Of a DNA stretch of 35,736 bases, positions 20,986 to 28,198 are shown one piece after another. This DNA comes from a virus. Positions within the stretch are counted from its first letter, which is position 1, and the number at the start of each line of letters is the position of its first letter. The notes under the pieces were generated by a model. It was not told the DNA's origin. It saw only the letters and a list, made by a program, of their open reading frames with translations, and searched no databases. The stretch covers positions 1 to 35,736 of IMG/VR virus record IMGVR_UViG_3300030339_000143, one strand, 5' to 3'. The position numbers and the translations under genes are program-made.

Positions 20986-23685
20986 ATGAGCATTCAATCT
21001 GTAAAAAACAAAATAGCTGCAATGGCAGCCAAAGTAGGGTTATATTCTATCTCTAAAGGTGACTTTTTCGGCACTCTGAACGATATGACCGATGAAATAA
21101 AAAAGGTCAATGATAATGTCAACTCAGTTGCAAAATCACTCATTTGGCAAGCTCCTGTGTCGGATGTTGCTGCATTGGCTACTACTTACCCAACACCAGT
21201 GCTTGGATGGGCTTCAATGGTTACATCGCTTGGGTTTGTGTATAGTTGGAATGGTACTGCATGGAAGGATACGGGGTTGAAAGCGTTTCCGGAGGATGTA
21301 TTGCAAAAGACATCACAAACTTTGACTAGCATAGAAAAAAATCAGGTTAGACTTAATGCTGAATTAGCACGAGAAAATATTCAATTAAAAGGAATAAAAA
21401 GCTCTAATGATGACCAGTCGAGATTAATTTCATCGGCTATTATTAAATTTGATTTATTTGTTTCCGATGTCACTCACGAATACGGAATTGATACTTTTGG
21501 CTATTATGATGGCATCTTTTACGCAAATGTTTTTGACCTAACGACTAATACTCTTTTATTTTCAATAAATAGATCTTTTACCGAAGCTCCAACAGGGTTA
21601 CAGGTGTTTGAAAATAATACAAGTAGCCTCAATTGGATGGTAAAATTTACTATTGACTGTGATGTTTGGGCAGGCTGGAGAGTTGGACATTCTGATGAAA
21701 GCAATCTTAAAATAATACCTAAAGATATAAAATCAGATGAGGCGTATTTATTCATTGATAAGTCAAATAAATTAGTATTGGATTCTCATTTTGCGGCTTT
21801 ATCAAACAAGGGAATATTGCGTCCAAAATTTTATACAAACGTTCAATTTGATGATTATGCAGCAAGGTCTATTGAGTCGATAGCGTTATTCGTATCAGAT
21901 GCGACGCATAATTATGCTATAACTCAATTCGGGTATATGGCATCTATTCAGGCGTTCTTGTTTGTAATTACCGACACAACATTAAACACAACGCTATGTG
22001 CTCAATACTTTGTGTTCGGTACCGCTCCAACAGGAATGCAGACATTCCAACTGTCTGGCGATGGATATTTCATCAAATGTATAGTTGATTGTGATAAATA
22101 TTATTCTTTGTATGGAAATACCGACTCAGCTCTTTCAACAGCTGAAATAGGCGTTAAATGCATTGATATTAAATCGGATGAAGCCCGTGTTTATTTCAAT
22201 ACAATTACACCAAATGTTGACTCTATAGCCAAAGTAACAGATATAAACATTTTGAAGGTAATCGGTGAAACTTGGACTGACTTTTTGTATTCCAATTACG
22301 TCGGCTATAGTAAGCCATCTGATAAAGACTGTTATTTGAAATCGTTGGAGTTTACAGGATATAATACAGGAGTTACGACTGATACGTTGATTGAATTTAG
22401 TTTACTGACAATCGATCAACGAAATTGGTTATTGCCCAGATTGACTTTCACATTAAAACCGTCGTCAATTTCACCATGTATGAAATTCGATTTTACCGGC
22501 TTAAAGATTAAAAAATATGCTGGAGAGATTCTTATGGTTAGATGTATTCCTACTGCCAATACTCTTGTGTTCTCTTTATCCGATGATTCATTTGATGCTG
22601 ATAATTTACTTGTCTATGGAGAACTAACCGGAACTGCCAATTATCATGCCACTAAGGGAGCGATCTATTGGAAAGAAGATGTACGTACTATAGATTCTAC
22701 CTTTGCTGAAAATACAGAACTTTCAGCAGCTAAAGAAACCATATCAGCGTTAAATGCTCAGGTTGCAAAAATGAATGTAATTAAAGATTCTATCACAGGA
22801 ACTAATTACAGACTCAAAGTGATAAACGGAAATATGTCAATATCATCCATGGAATATGCAAATGCATTGTTTATAGGACATTCTTACTTTAATGCAAGCG
22901 CTAATGGAGGTCTTGGAGTATCTGTAGAGCAGAACGATATTCCTCACTTAATGCTATCAACAATGAACTCTCAGCATACAATTTCAACTACTCCGAACAT
23001 TCAGGGTGGTGTAGACTTTGAACGTGGATATGATACCTATGACTTAACCTTATGGGATGTATCTCTTGTAACTACATTAAAAACTATTGTTATCTGTTTA
23101 GGTGCAAATGCAACATACAGTTCAACAATGCAAGCTAGATGGGAGGCAATGATTAATCACGTAAAAAGCAGGTGCCCAAATGCTGATATATACTGTTCGG
23201 ACGCATGGTGCGGTGGAGATGTTCATACTGCTATAAAAAACGCATGTTTAAACACAGCGGTTACATACGTGGACATGAACGGTAGCGGATATTTACCTAC
23301 AACGAAATTTAGCTTGGGTGATTATACATATAATCCTATAGATGGATACCAACCTATCACTAATACAGGCGTTGCTGCACATCCTAACGATTTTGGGTCT
23401 GCCATGATAACTGATGCTTACCTTGATGCTATGTCATATAATAAGACAACTAAACACAATATAATAATCAATAAATCAGGTATTGGAACAATTACAACAG
23501 CTTCGTTGGTTTGGCTTGAAAATGGGATTGTATCCTTGAAAATAACCGGAATATTATCTACAATTTCGGCAGTTGATTCCAATGGTGCTACTATTACATT
23601 AACTTCAAGAACTAATGCATACGGAAGTTATAGAACATTTATAATGCCAGATTCAGACGTTATCATTACTGCTGTATTTATTTGA
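20986..23685 (+). CDS. Tail fibre with SGNH esterase domain
   Basis: This 899-aa fibre contacts the host surface. Residues about 104-145 form a likely coiled coil (KTSQTLTSIEKNQVRLNAEL). About 150-262 and 295-410 are two copies of one module: both read LFVSD(V/A)TH, an FGY, an APTG(L/M)Q, an (I/V)DCD and end in IKSDEA. From about 621 lies an SGNH/GDSL hydrolase: IGHSYF (block I, Ser near 631), LGANAT (block III) and AAHPND (block V, His near 797), likely to deacetylate surface glycans. The C-terminal 75 residues (KHNIIINKSG, then TLTSRTNAYGSYRTF) are a beta-rich tip. The esterase call is from motifs only. Confidence 0.85.
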   Translation: MSIQSVKNKIAAMAAKVGLYSISKGDFFGTLNDMTDEIKKVNDNVNSVAKSLIWQAPVSDVAALATTYPTPVLGWASMVTSLGFVYSWNGTAWKDTGLKAFPEDVLQKTSQTLTSIEKNQVRLNAELARENIQLKGIKSSNDDQSRLISSAIIKFDLFVSDVTHEYGIDTFGYYDGIFYANVFDLTTNTLLFSINRSFTEAPTGLQVFENNTSSLNWMVKFTIDCDVWAGWRVGHSDESNLKIIPKDIKSDEAYLFIDKSNKLVLDSHFAALSNKGILRPKFYTNVQFDDYAARSIESIALFVSDATHNYAITQFGYMASIQAFLFVITDTTLNTTLCAQYFVFGTAPTGMQTFQLSGDGYFIKCIVDCDKYYSLYGNTDSALSTAEIGVKCIDIKSDEARVYFNTITPNVDSIAKVTDINILKVIGETWTDFLYSNYVGYSKPSDKDCYLKSLEFTGYNTGVTTDTLIEFSLLTIDQRNWLLPRLTFTLKPSSISPCMKFDFTGLKIKKYAGEILMVRCIPTANTLVFSLSDDSFDADNLLVYGELTGTANYHATKGAIYWKEDVRTIDSTFAENTELSAAKETISALNAQVAKMNVIKDSITGTNYRLKVINGNMSISSMEYANALFIGHSYFNASANGGLGVSVEQNDIPHLMLSTMNSQHTISTTPNIQGGVDFERGYDTYDLTLWDVSLVTTLKTIVICLGANATYSSTMQARWEAMINHVKSRCPNADIYCSDAWCGGDVHTAIKNACLNTAVTYVDMNGSGYLPTTKFSLGDYTYNPIDGYQPITNTGVAAHPNDFGSAMITDAYLDAMSYNKTTKHNIIINKSGIGTITTASLVWLENGIVSLKITGILSTISAVDSNGATITLTSRTNAYGSYRTFIMPDSDVIITAVFI

Positions 23686-23703
23686 TATTACAATAATGGT
23701 GGA

Positions 23704-23717
23704 GGCTTTTAAAAGCC
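23704..23717. repeat. GGCTTTTAAAAGCC palindrome
   Basis: A perfect 14-bp palindrome 18 bases after the fibre stop. It may punctuate the fibre transcript, although no long T run follows. Confidence 0.4.
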
Positions 23718-23734
23718 CCTAGTCATCTTGGAGA

Positions 23735-23830
23735 CTCTGACCTCTCCAAAACATAAATGCGACGTACCGCAACCCAGGGGCATAAAATGTCCTATGGTGC
23801 GGTACGTCGCATATTTTATTACTGTCAGAG
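23735..23830. repeat. Nested inverted-repeat element (REP/MITE-like) before methyltransferase
   Basis: CTCTGAC (23735-23741) and GTCAGAG (23824-23830) flank a perfect 15-bp inverted repeat. The arms are ATGCGACGTACCGCA at 23757-23771 and its complement at 23798-23812. The 26-base loop can itself pair (GGGCAT...ATGTCC). It has the structure of a short mobile repeat and lies between the tail fibre and the adenine methyltransferase. Confidence 0.65.
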
Positions 23831-23859
23831 GCTACAAAAGTAGCAATTATTAATTATAT

Positions 23860-24699
23860 ATGAAAATGAAAACAAAAAATTACACACAAGCCCCGCTGCC
23901 GTTTCAGGGTCAAAAACGGCGGTTTTTATCAGAGTTTAAAGCAGCTTTAAACGGCTTTAGAAGTGCACCACTATTCGTAGATTTGTTCGGTGGTAGTGGT
24001 TTGCTCAGTCACACCGTGAAGCAACTGTACCCGGGTGCAACGGTTGTTTACAATGATTTTGACGACTATCATTTGAGGTTGGCAAACATAGAACGCACCA
24101 ACGCGCTGCTGGCTCAGTTTCGCGTTATATTATCAGGTGAGTTACCTGATAAGATAATCAGCAAAGAGGACAAAGCGGCCATCTTAAAGGCCATACAAGC
24201 GGAACAAAAGCGCAGCGGGTATATTGATTATATCACTATCTCGTCAAGCCTGTTGTTCTCAATGAACTACGCCACAAATTACGATGATATGGCCAAACAA
24301 ACCATGTACAATTGCGTGCGAAAGAATGATTATGAAGATGCCAGGGACTACCTTCAGGGCGTAGAGATCGTAAAGCAAGATTATAGGGAATTATTCGAAC
24401 GATATAAACATATTACTGGCGTTGTGTTCCTGGTCGACCCGCCGTACCTGAGCACTGATTGTACTACCTATTCAAGTTACTGGCGGTTGGGTAACTACCT
24501 TGATGTGCTTACAGTTCTGAAGGGAACGAGTTACTTTTACTTCACTTCGAATAAAAGCAGCATCATTGAGTTCACCGACTGGGTAGAAAAGAATCTAGGG
24601 GCTGATAATCCGTTTACCGGTGCAACTAAGAAAGAAGTGGCTGCACGAATGAATCATAATGCCGGGTATACTGATATAATGCTTTATAAACGTGTTTAA
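23860..24699 (+). CDS. Dam-like adenine-specific DNA methyltransferase
   Basis: This 279-aa D12-class N6-adenine methyltransferase has motif X/AdoMet start LPFQGQKRRF (13-22), motif I FVDLFGGSGLLS (39-50) and catalytic motif IV VDPPYLS (192-198). It transfers a methyl group from AdoMet to adenine in phage or host DNA, probably protecting phage DNA from restriction. It is the last rightward late gene, behind a nested inverted-repeat element, and ends at a bidirectional terminator. A perfect TTTAAA-N5-TTTAAA motif lies inside the gene at 23935-23951. The target sequence is unknown. Confidence 0.9.
   Translation: MKMKTKNYTQAPLPFQGQKRRFLSEFKAALNGFRSAPLFVDLFGGSGLLSHTVKQLYPGATVVYNDFDDYHLRLANIERTNALLAQFRVILSGELPDKIISKEDKAAILKAIQAEQKRSGYIDYITISSSLLFSMNYATNYDDMAKQTMYNCVRKNDYEDARDYLQGVEIVKQDYRELFERYKHITGVVFLVDPPYLSTDCTTYSSYWRLGNYLDVLTVLKGTSYFYFTSNKSSIIEFTDWVEKNLGADNPFTGATKKEVAARMNHNAGYTDIMLYKRV
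23935..23951. repeat. TTTAAA-N5-TTTAAA motif inside methyltransferase gene
   Basis: TTTAAAGCAGCTTTAAA encodes FKAALN. It is a perfect copy with the same 11-base spacing as elsewhere. Confidence 0.65.
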
Positions 24700-24703
24700 A
24701 TAA

Positions 24704-24731
24704 CAAAAGGCAGCCGTGTGGCTGCCTTTTG
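24704..24731. terminator. Bidirectional terminator between convergent genes
   Basis: CAAAAGGCAGCC (24704-24715) and its exact complement (24720-24731) surround a 4-base loop, GTGT. T runs occur on both strands. It lies between the rightward methyltransferase and the leftward exported-protein gene. Confidence 0.9.
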
Positions 24732-24735
24732 TTTG

Positions 24736-25206
24736 TTACATTGAAATTGTCCAGATACTTTCACCGACTTTTTTGAACATTAAATGTTGTTCACCGATAT
24801 TGTATGTTTGATAACCAACTTTTATAATATCATCTTCAGTTGCAGTTGGATTAATGAATTTTTTCCAAAAAGGGAACAAATCTAAGAACTTACCTTGAGT
24901 AAATTTTACTGTGTACTGAGTTGTCCCTTTAATTTCTAAGTCTTTGTTTTCACCGATGACAGTTGTATTTACTAATACCGGTATTACGTCTGTACTATCG
25001 TTTACATTTACATATTTCACGATATAAGAAGTCTTAGCATCTCTATGCCTGTTTATTGATTGAAATTTGAACGTTCGTTTTGCATTTGAAACGATACTAT
25101 CAGTCGTTTGTCGTACATCATTGATGTTTTTAAATGCGAACTGAAGCGTTTGTGCACTGCAAATGAATGCAATTGATAGGAAGAAAAGAGTTAGTTTTGT
25201 TTTCAT
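24736..25206 (-). CDS. Exported protein of unknown function
   Basis: This 156-aa protein has a clear signal peptide: MKTKLTLFFLSIAFICSAQT, with a cleavage site after SA-Q. The mature part is basic and beta-rich (RHRDAKTSYIVKYVNVNDST, then TTVIGENKDLEIKGTTQYTV). It has its own -7 box (25224-25231, minus strand) and a dedicated terminator, which suggests expression from the prophage, independent of the middle operon. Such isolated exported proteins in prophages often change the cell envelope or block superinfection, but nothing here proves this. Confidence 0.75.
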   Translation of the reverse strand: MKTKLTLFFLSIAFICSAQTLQFAFKNINDVRQTTDSIVSNAKRTFKFQSINRHRDAKTSYIVKYVNVNDSTDVIPVLVNTTVIGENKDLEIKGTTQYTVKFTQGKFLDLFPFWKKFINPTATEDDIIKVGYQTYNIGEQHLMFKKVGESIWTISM

Positions 25207-25223
25207 AGATTCTGTTTTTTTTG

Positions 25224-25231
25224 CAAATATA
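25224..25231 (-). promoter_or_regulatory. Promoter -7 box of exported-protein gene
   Basis: TATATTTG on the minus strand, followed by CAAAAAAAACAG, matches the Bacteroidota -7 consensus. The ATG lies 17 bases downstream. No clear TTTG is seen at -33. Confidence 0.5.
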
Positions 25232-25232
25232 G

Positions 25233-25604
25233 TTATTTTTCTTGTTCTGATATGTATTTCTTCTCAAGTTCAATAATCCAGTTGTAAATAATTTTCCATT
25301 CAGGTAATCCACCAACTTGCTTGTCATCAACATAAACATGTGCGTATACCTTACGACTGTTATTGTTGTACTTAGCTATGCTAGTAGGTTCGTTATCATT
25401 GACCCGGTCGAATGGAATATCGTTTTGAAGTAAAAAATTTACAGCATCAACCAATTGTTGCCCACTTCTACAAGTGTTTATTATGATGTAGTGGCCGTCT
25501 GTTTTCAACATTTGAATATATTGTTTTGAACCATGAACTAAACCATCAATATTGGGAAATTGTCCGTGAATTATTGTTCCGTCAAAGTCTATTGCAAGTA
25601 TCAT
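25233..25604 (-). CDS. HAD-superfamily phosphatase-like protein
   Basis: This 123-aa protein has the HAD motifs: motif I DFDGT (6-10) with nucleophile Asp6 and acid/base Asp8, motif II NTCRSG (43-48, Thr44) and a late YVDDKQVGG (about 91-99) that supplies acidic metal ligands. This small cap-less type is common in Bacteroidota and resembles the BT0820-type hydrolases. Its substrate is unknown. It lies between the GemA-like gene and the exported-protein gene in the middle group. A nucleotide or DNA-end phosphate role would fit the phage context but is a guess. Confidence 0.8.
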   Translation of the reverse strand: MILAIDFDGTIIHGQFPNIDGLVHGSKQYIQMLKTDGHYIIINTCRSGQQLVDAVNFLLQNDIPFDRVNDNEPTSIAKYNNNSRKVYAHVYVDDKQVGGLPEWKIIYNWIIELEKKYISEQEK

Positions 25605-25610
25605 AATTTG

Positions 25611-26138
25611 TTAGTTTTGAATGGCTTTTTCCACCACTTTAGTTTTTATATTTTTTTCGTTATCCCGGATAGCGCAAAGCTGATAAAACAGTTTTCGGAG
25701 TGATTCTACAGTATTGAATGTACCAATGCCGCGTTTATTGATCAATCCGTTTTTGCGTTGTTCTTCGCTAAGAACCCACTGGTAGCGTGGTGCGGATAGT
25801 TCGTTGTTTATAGCACTCCAGTCTTTTGGGGTGGATTTAAACCCGCGTTCGCCCATTACCTGAAGGCATTTATTGCGCAGCTGCCTGATCTGATGTTCTT
25901 CGGGGTTCTGTGTTGGCGATAACGGTCTGCGTTGTGCCGGCACTCCACGTTTACCAAGTCGTGCCTGGGCTTCAGTTATCAGGCGGTCAATCTGCGATTC
26001 GTTGAGCTGCGTAGTGCTTTCGCAACCTGAGAACGTGGCTTCAACGATCACATCTTTGTACTTTTCTTCGCCCAACGATAACAGTAGCTTATGGTACTGT
26101 TGTCGTTTTTGCTTGAGTTTAATTTCTTGTTCGTCCAT
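25611..26138 (-). CDS. GemA/Mu gp16-like regulatory protein
   Basis: This 175-aa basic protein has the arrangement of the Mu gp16/GemA family (DUF1018). It has an N-terminal basic helix (QEIKLKQKRQQYHKLLLSLG), a stretch ATFSGCESTTQLNESQIDRL (residues 34-53), and a C-terminal part with GIGTFNTVESLRKLFYQLCA. GemA in Mu modulates host gene expression and DNA topology. The ATG at 26138 is 1 base from a perfect TTTAAA-N5-TTTAAA motif (26140-26156). It follows a small hypothetical gene and precedes the HAD gene by 7 bases. Family assignment is by pattern memory. Confidence 0.75.
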   Translation of the reverse strand: MDEQEIKLKQKRQQYHKLLLSLGEEKYKDVIVEATFSGCESTTQLNESQIDRLITEAQARLGKRGVPAQRRPLSPTQNPEEHQIRQLRNKCLQVMGERGFKSTPKDWSAINNELSAPRYQWVLSEEQRKNGLINKRGIGTFNTVESLRKLFYQLCAIRDNEKNIKTKVVEKAIQN

Positions 26139-26139
26139 G

Positions 26140-26156
26140 TTTAAATGTCATTTAAA
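26140..26156. repeat. TTTAAA-N5-TTTAAA motif upstream of gemA-like gene
   Basis: TTTAAATGTCATTTAAA begins one base upstream of the ATG on the minus strand. It is a perfect copy of the repeated motif. Confidence 0.7.
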
Positions 26157-26161
26157 TGGGT

Positions 26162-26425
26162 TTATTTTAAGTTTGAATGTATGTACTCGTTGATTTCGTC
26201 AGCATTTTTATTGCTTATCAAACATTTGTACTTTGGTTTGCCGCTTTCGGTTCGCTTTCGTTCGGTTATTCCACCTTTCTCGCTGTCGATATTGAAGAAA
26301 AAGCGATAAATAGTGTCGACCCGGTTATCATATACCCACCCGATGGAGTTCGGAACGTCGTTTTTACCGACTCGTTTCCAGTGTACCGGTGTGTGGATTT
26401 GTGGGAAAAATTCTTCTGAGGTCAT
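26162..26425 (-). CDS. Hypothetical early/middle protein
   Basis: This 87-aa basic protein starts MTSEEFFPQIHTPVHWKRVG. It has GKPKYKCLISNKNADEINEY near its end. It is the first gene of the leftward middle group, downstream of the terminator at 26743-26780, so it needs its own promoter; none is clear in 26426-26585. No family is recognised. By position it could be a late activator (the Mor/C role) that binds the 21-bp repeats at 7072-7128, but it has no obvious HTH and this is speculation. Confidence 0.65.
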   Translation of the reverse strand: MTSEEFFPQIHTPVHWKRVGKNDVPNSIGWVYDNRVDTIYRFFFNIDSEKGGITERKRTESGKPKYKCLISNKNADEINEYIHSNLK

Positions 26426-26513
26426 GATTTTATTTCTTTTATTACACTAAAATAATTGGCATGATTATAACGGTCTGAAATACAGCGTTTAAAAAACGAT
26501 GCTTTTTTTGTCC

Positions 26514-26544
26514 TTTGAGCAACTGAAAATAGTCAGTAGCTTCG
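26514..26544 (+). promoter_or_regulatory. Candidate promoter for 49-aa peptide
   Basis: TTTG (26514-26517) and TAGCTTCG (26537-26544, one mismatch to TAnnTTTG) are separated by 19 bases, the usual Bacteroidota spacing. The ATG at 26586 is about 35 bases beyond the expected transcript start. Confidence 0.4.
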
Positions 26545-26585
26545 CTTGCGAACGGATTCACAATTAATTTTAAACGTGAAATCCG

Positions 26586-26735
26586 ATGAAACAAAAAAAG
26601 AAACACCCAAAGACATCTAATAGCAAAAAAGAATCCTTTGTAGAAAAGGTTTGTTTACAGATTGCTATTAAACTAGTATTGCACATCATTAAAGTATATG
26701 TATATCCTTTAGTAAAGTCGTTTTTAGACCTTTAA
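26586..26735 (+). CDS. Small membrane-type peptide, 49 aa
   Basis: The ORF encodes MKQKKKHPKTSNSKKESFVE followed by a hydrophobic stretch around VCLQIAIKLVLHIIKVYVYP. A highly basic N-terminus and a helix with both hydrophobic and basic faces point to a membrane peptide. It lies on the plus strand in the gap between the early and middle operons, opposite to both. A promoter-like pair with 19-base spacing precedes it. The stop is followed directly by the T-run side of the leftward terminator. It could be a toxin-like or envelope peptide expressed from the prophage; this is inference. Confidence 0.45.
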   Translation: MKQKKKHPKTSNSKKESFVEKVCLQIAIKLVLHIIKVYVYPLVKSFLDL

Positions 26736-26780
26736 AAAAAGCCCTGAAACAAAGCCAAATGTGGTAGGCTTTGTTTCAGG
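26734..26780 (-). terminator. Leftward terminator of the early operon
   Basis: A perfect 14-bp stem (26743-26756 CCTGAAACAAAGCC with 26767-26780) is followed on the minus strand by seven T residues (26734-26740). It ends the long early operon. Confidence 0.88.
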
Positions 26781-26812
26781 CTGCTCAACGCTTTGAGTCA
26801 GTTGCTTAATGT

Positions 26813-27226
26813 TTAGTAGCGTAAATCAGTCCAATGAATAAGTTTTCCGATAAATTTTTTGTCGAACCATTTAAAGAAGTCTGCTGTAGAGTCAAAGCCA
26901 TCGTTTTCGGCTAAAGTATCTAACTTCTTAGAACGGGTTATCTGGAATACCTTATTATATCTGCCTATTAGCTTATGATCAACATATACGTAAGCGTTAT
27001 TACCTATCCAATAAATATTAATGCTTTGCGTTCCTGTACAATCGTTATTGTAGAAGTTATCAAATGACTTGGTTCTTACGCCGTGACAGTGATTTATTCG
27101 CCTTCCGGTATGCCATCTGTCGTGGTGATCAACACGGATTGTGTGCTTCTTGTGACCGTTTATTATTTTGTGGTCGAATTCCGTTGGTTTATTCCAAGGG
27201 AATAGTTTTTTGTAGCCTAGTATCAT
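26813..27226 (-). CDS. ASCH-like domain protein
   Basis: This 137-aa protein starts MILGYKKLFPWNKPTEFDHK and continues IINGHKKHTIRVDHHDRWHT, with the pattern G-x-K-x-x-T-I-R of the ASCH/PUA-like RNA-binding fold. The later part (LAENDGFDSTADFFKWFDKK) and the end GKLIHWTDLRY match phage proteins of this kind in Bacteroidota. It may bind RNA, or act on nucleotides or base modification. It is the last gene of the early operon, 11 bases after the cytosine methyltransferase and upstream of the terminator. The family call is tentative. Confidence 0.55.
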   Translation of the reverse strand: MILGYKKLFPWNKPTEFDHKIINGHKKHTIRVDHHDRWHTGRRINHCHGVRTKSFDNFYNNDCTGTQSINIYWIGNNAYVYVDHKLIGRYNKVFQITRSKKLDTLAENDGFDSTADFFKWFDKKFIGKLIHWTDLRY

Positions 27227-27237
27227 GTTATTATAAT

Positions 27238-27852
27238 TTAATGATTTGCTTTATAAAATGCATTTGCAAAACCTTCTGGTGTCATACTTCTAAGTTCTTT
27301 TGTCTTTTCTGACTTACCGCCTAGTTGTTGCAGCCATGAGCCTTGTTTGCAGCTTCTTATTGGTTCAACTATGTTTGTTGGTTCAGGTCTATTGAATTCA
27401 CCCCATAGACCTGTTTTCTTTGTGTACGCATCTCCATACCAATAAGGCTGAAAATACCAGGGTTTACCTATTTGTGGTATTAGCTTCGGTAAGCGTCCAA
27501 CAGGGTTTTCGAGTGCCCAAAAGTCTGGTTTGCATAAGTCAACTATTCTAAGTGTTTGCCAAACCATATTAAGGCTCTTTGCGGTTTGTCCTGATAAGTC
27601 TTTTTTACCCCAGTATTGTGCCCCTGAAACTGCAAAGTCAGTACATGGTGGTGCTGCTAAAATACCGTCTACAGTACCATAATTATCAAATATATTCTCG
27701 TAGAAATACTCAGCACATGCATCTTCAATATCACTGAAGTGAGAAAATAAATCACATGTGTGTTTTATATCCCATAAAATAACATCATGCCCATGTTCAG
27801 CGTATGGCATTGCCCAGTTTCCTGAGAAATCGAATAGTGATAGAATTACCAT
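27238..27852 (-). CDS. Cytosine-C5 DNA methyltransferase-like protein
   Basis: This 204-aa protein has the C5 methyltransferase signature in short form. Motif I-like LSLFDFSGNWAMPY is at 4-17, motif IV APPCTDFAVSG (catalytic Cys) at about 66-76, motif VI ENPVG (about 115-119) and a motif X-like RSMTPEGFANAFYKAN at the end (about 188-203). A compact target-recognition region is squeezed in between, so the enzyme is shorter than usual. It would methylate cytosine in a sequence not known here. The upstream region holds a TTTAAA-N5-TTTAAA motif. The phage also has an adenine methyltransferase at 23860. Confidence 0.85.
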   Translation of the reverse strand: MVILSLFDFSGNWAMPYAEHGHDVILWDIKHTCDLFSHFSDIEDACAEYFYENIFDNYGTVDGILAAPPCTDFAVSGAQYWGKKDLSGQTAKSLNMVWQTLRIVDLCKPDFWALENPVGRLPKLIPQIGKPWYFQPYWYGDAYTKKTGLWGEFNRPEPTNIVEPIRSCKQGSWLQQLGGKSEKTKELRSMTPEGFANAFYKANH

Positions 27853-27861
27853 AATATTTCA

Positions 27862-27878
27862 TTTAAATGGTGTTTAAA
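27862..27878. repeat. TTTAAA-N5-TTTAAA motif upstream of cytosine methyltransferase
   Basis: TTTAAATGGTGTTTAAA is a perfect copy with 11-base spacing, 9 bases upstream of the methyltransferase ATG on the minus strand. Confidence 0.7.
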
Positions 27879-27946
27879 TATACCGGCCATCGCTATGGTT
27901 ATCGGTTTGCGCTCGTGCAGGTGATCAAACCCGCAAAAGCTATGTA

Positions 27947-28198
27947 TTAGTCTATTTTGTCCTCTACCACTATAAATCCACAAGGAATTTTTTTTATCTC
28001 AATGATAGTGACTTGTAGCGTTCCGTATTCAGGCTTCTTTAATTGTTTTGACACAAATTCAATGACTTGCTTCTTTATCTTTTCATCTTTACAAGTCTTG
28101 CCTTTAGGAAGGAATATTCCAGTAGACGTTAGTGGCTTGTATCTTACCGGACTGTCCTTTTCGGTAATGATTTCGGCTTTGTATCTTACTTTGTACAT
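27947..28198 (-). CDS. Hypothetical protein
   Basis: This 83-aa basic protein starts MYKVRYKAEIITEKDSPVRY and ends PCGFIVVEDKID. It overlaps the stop of the DUF3164-like gene by 13 bases, which suggests translational coupling, and is separated from the methyltransferase gene by about 95 bases. No signal or membrane segment. No family is recognised. Its place in the early operon suggests a role in host takeover or phage DNA replication, but nothing in the sequence narrows this down. Confidence 0.6.
   Translation of the reverse strand: MYKVRYKAEIITEKDSPVRYKPLTSTGIFLPKGKTCKDEKIKKQVIEFVSKQLKKPEYGTLQVTIIEIKKIPCGFIVVEDKID

Noticed and set aside
20986-23685. Diversity-generating retroelement acting on the fibre
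   Set aside because: No reverse transcriptase gene or template repeat is present in the window.
20986-23860. Invertible tail-fibre cassette (as with Gin in Mu)
   Set aside because: No serine invertase gene and no second half-fibre gene; the inverted repeat at 23757-23812 encloses only 26 bases.
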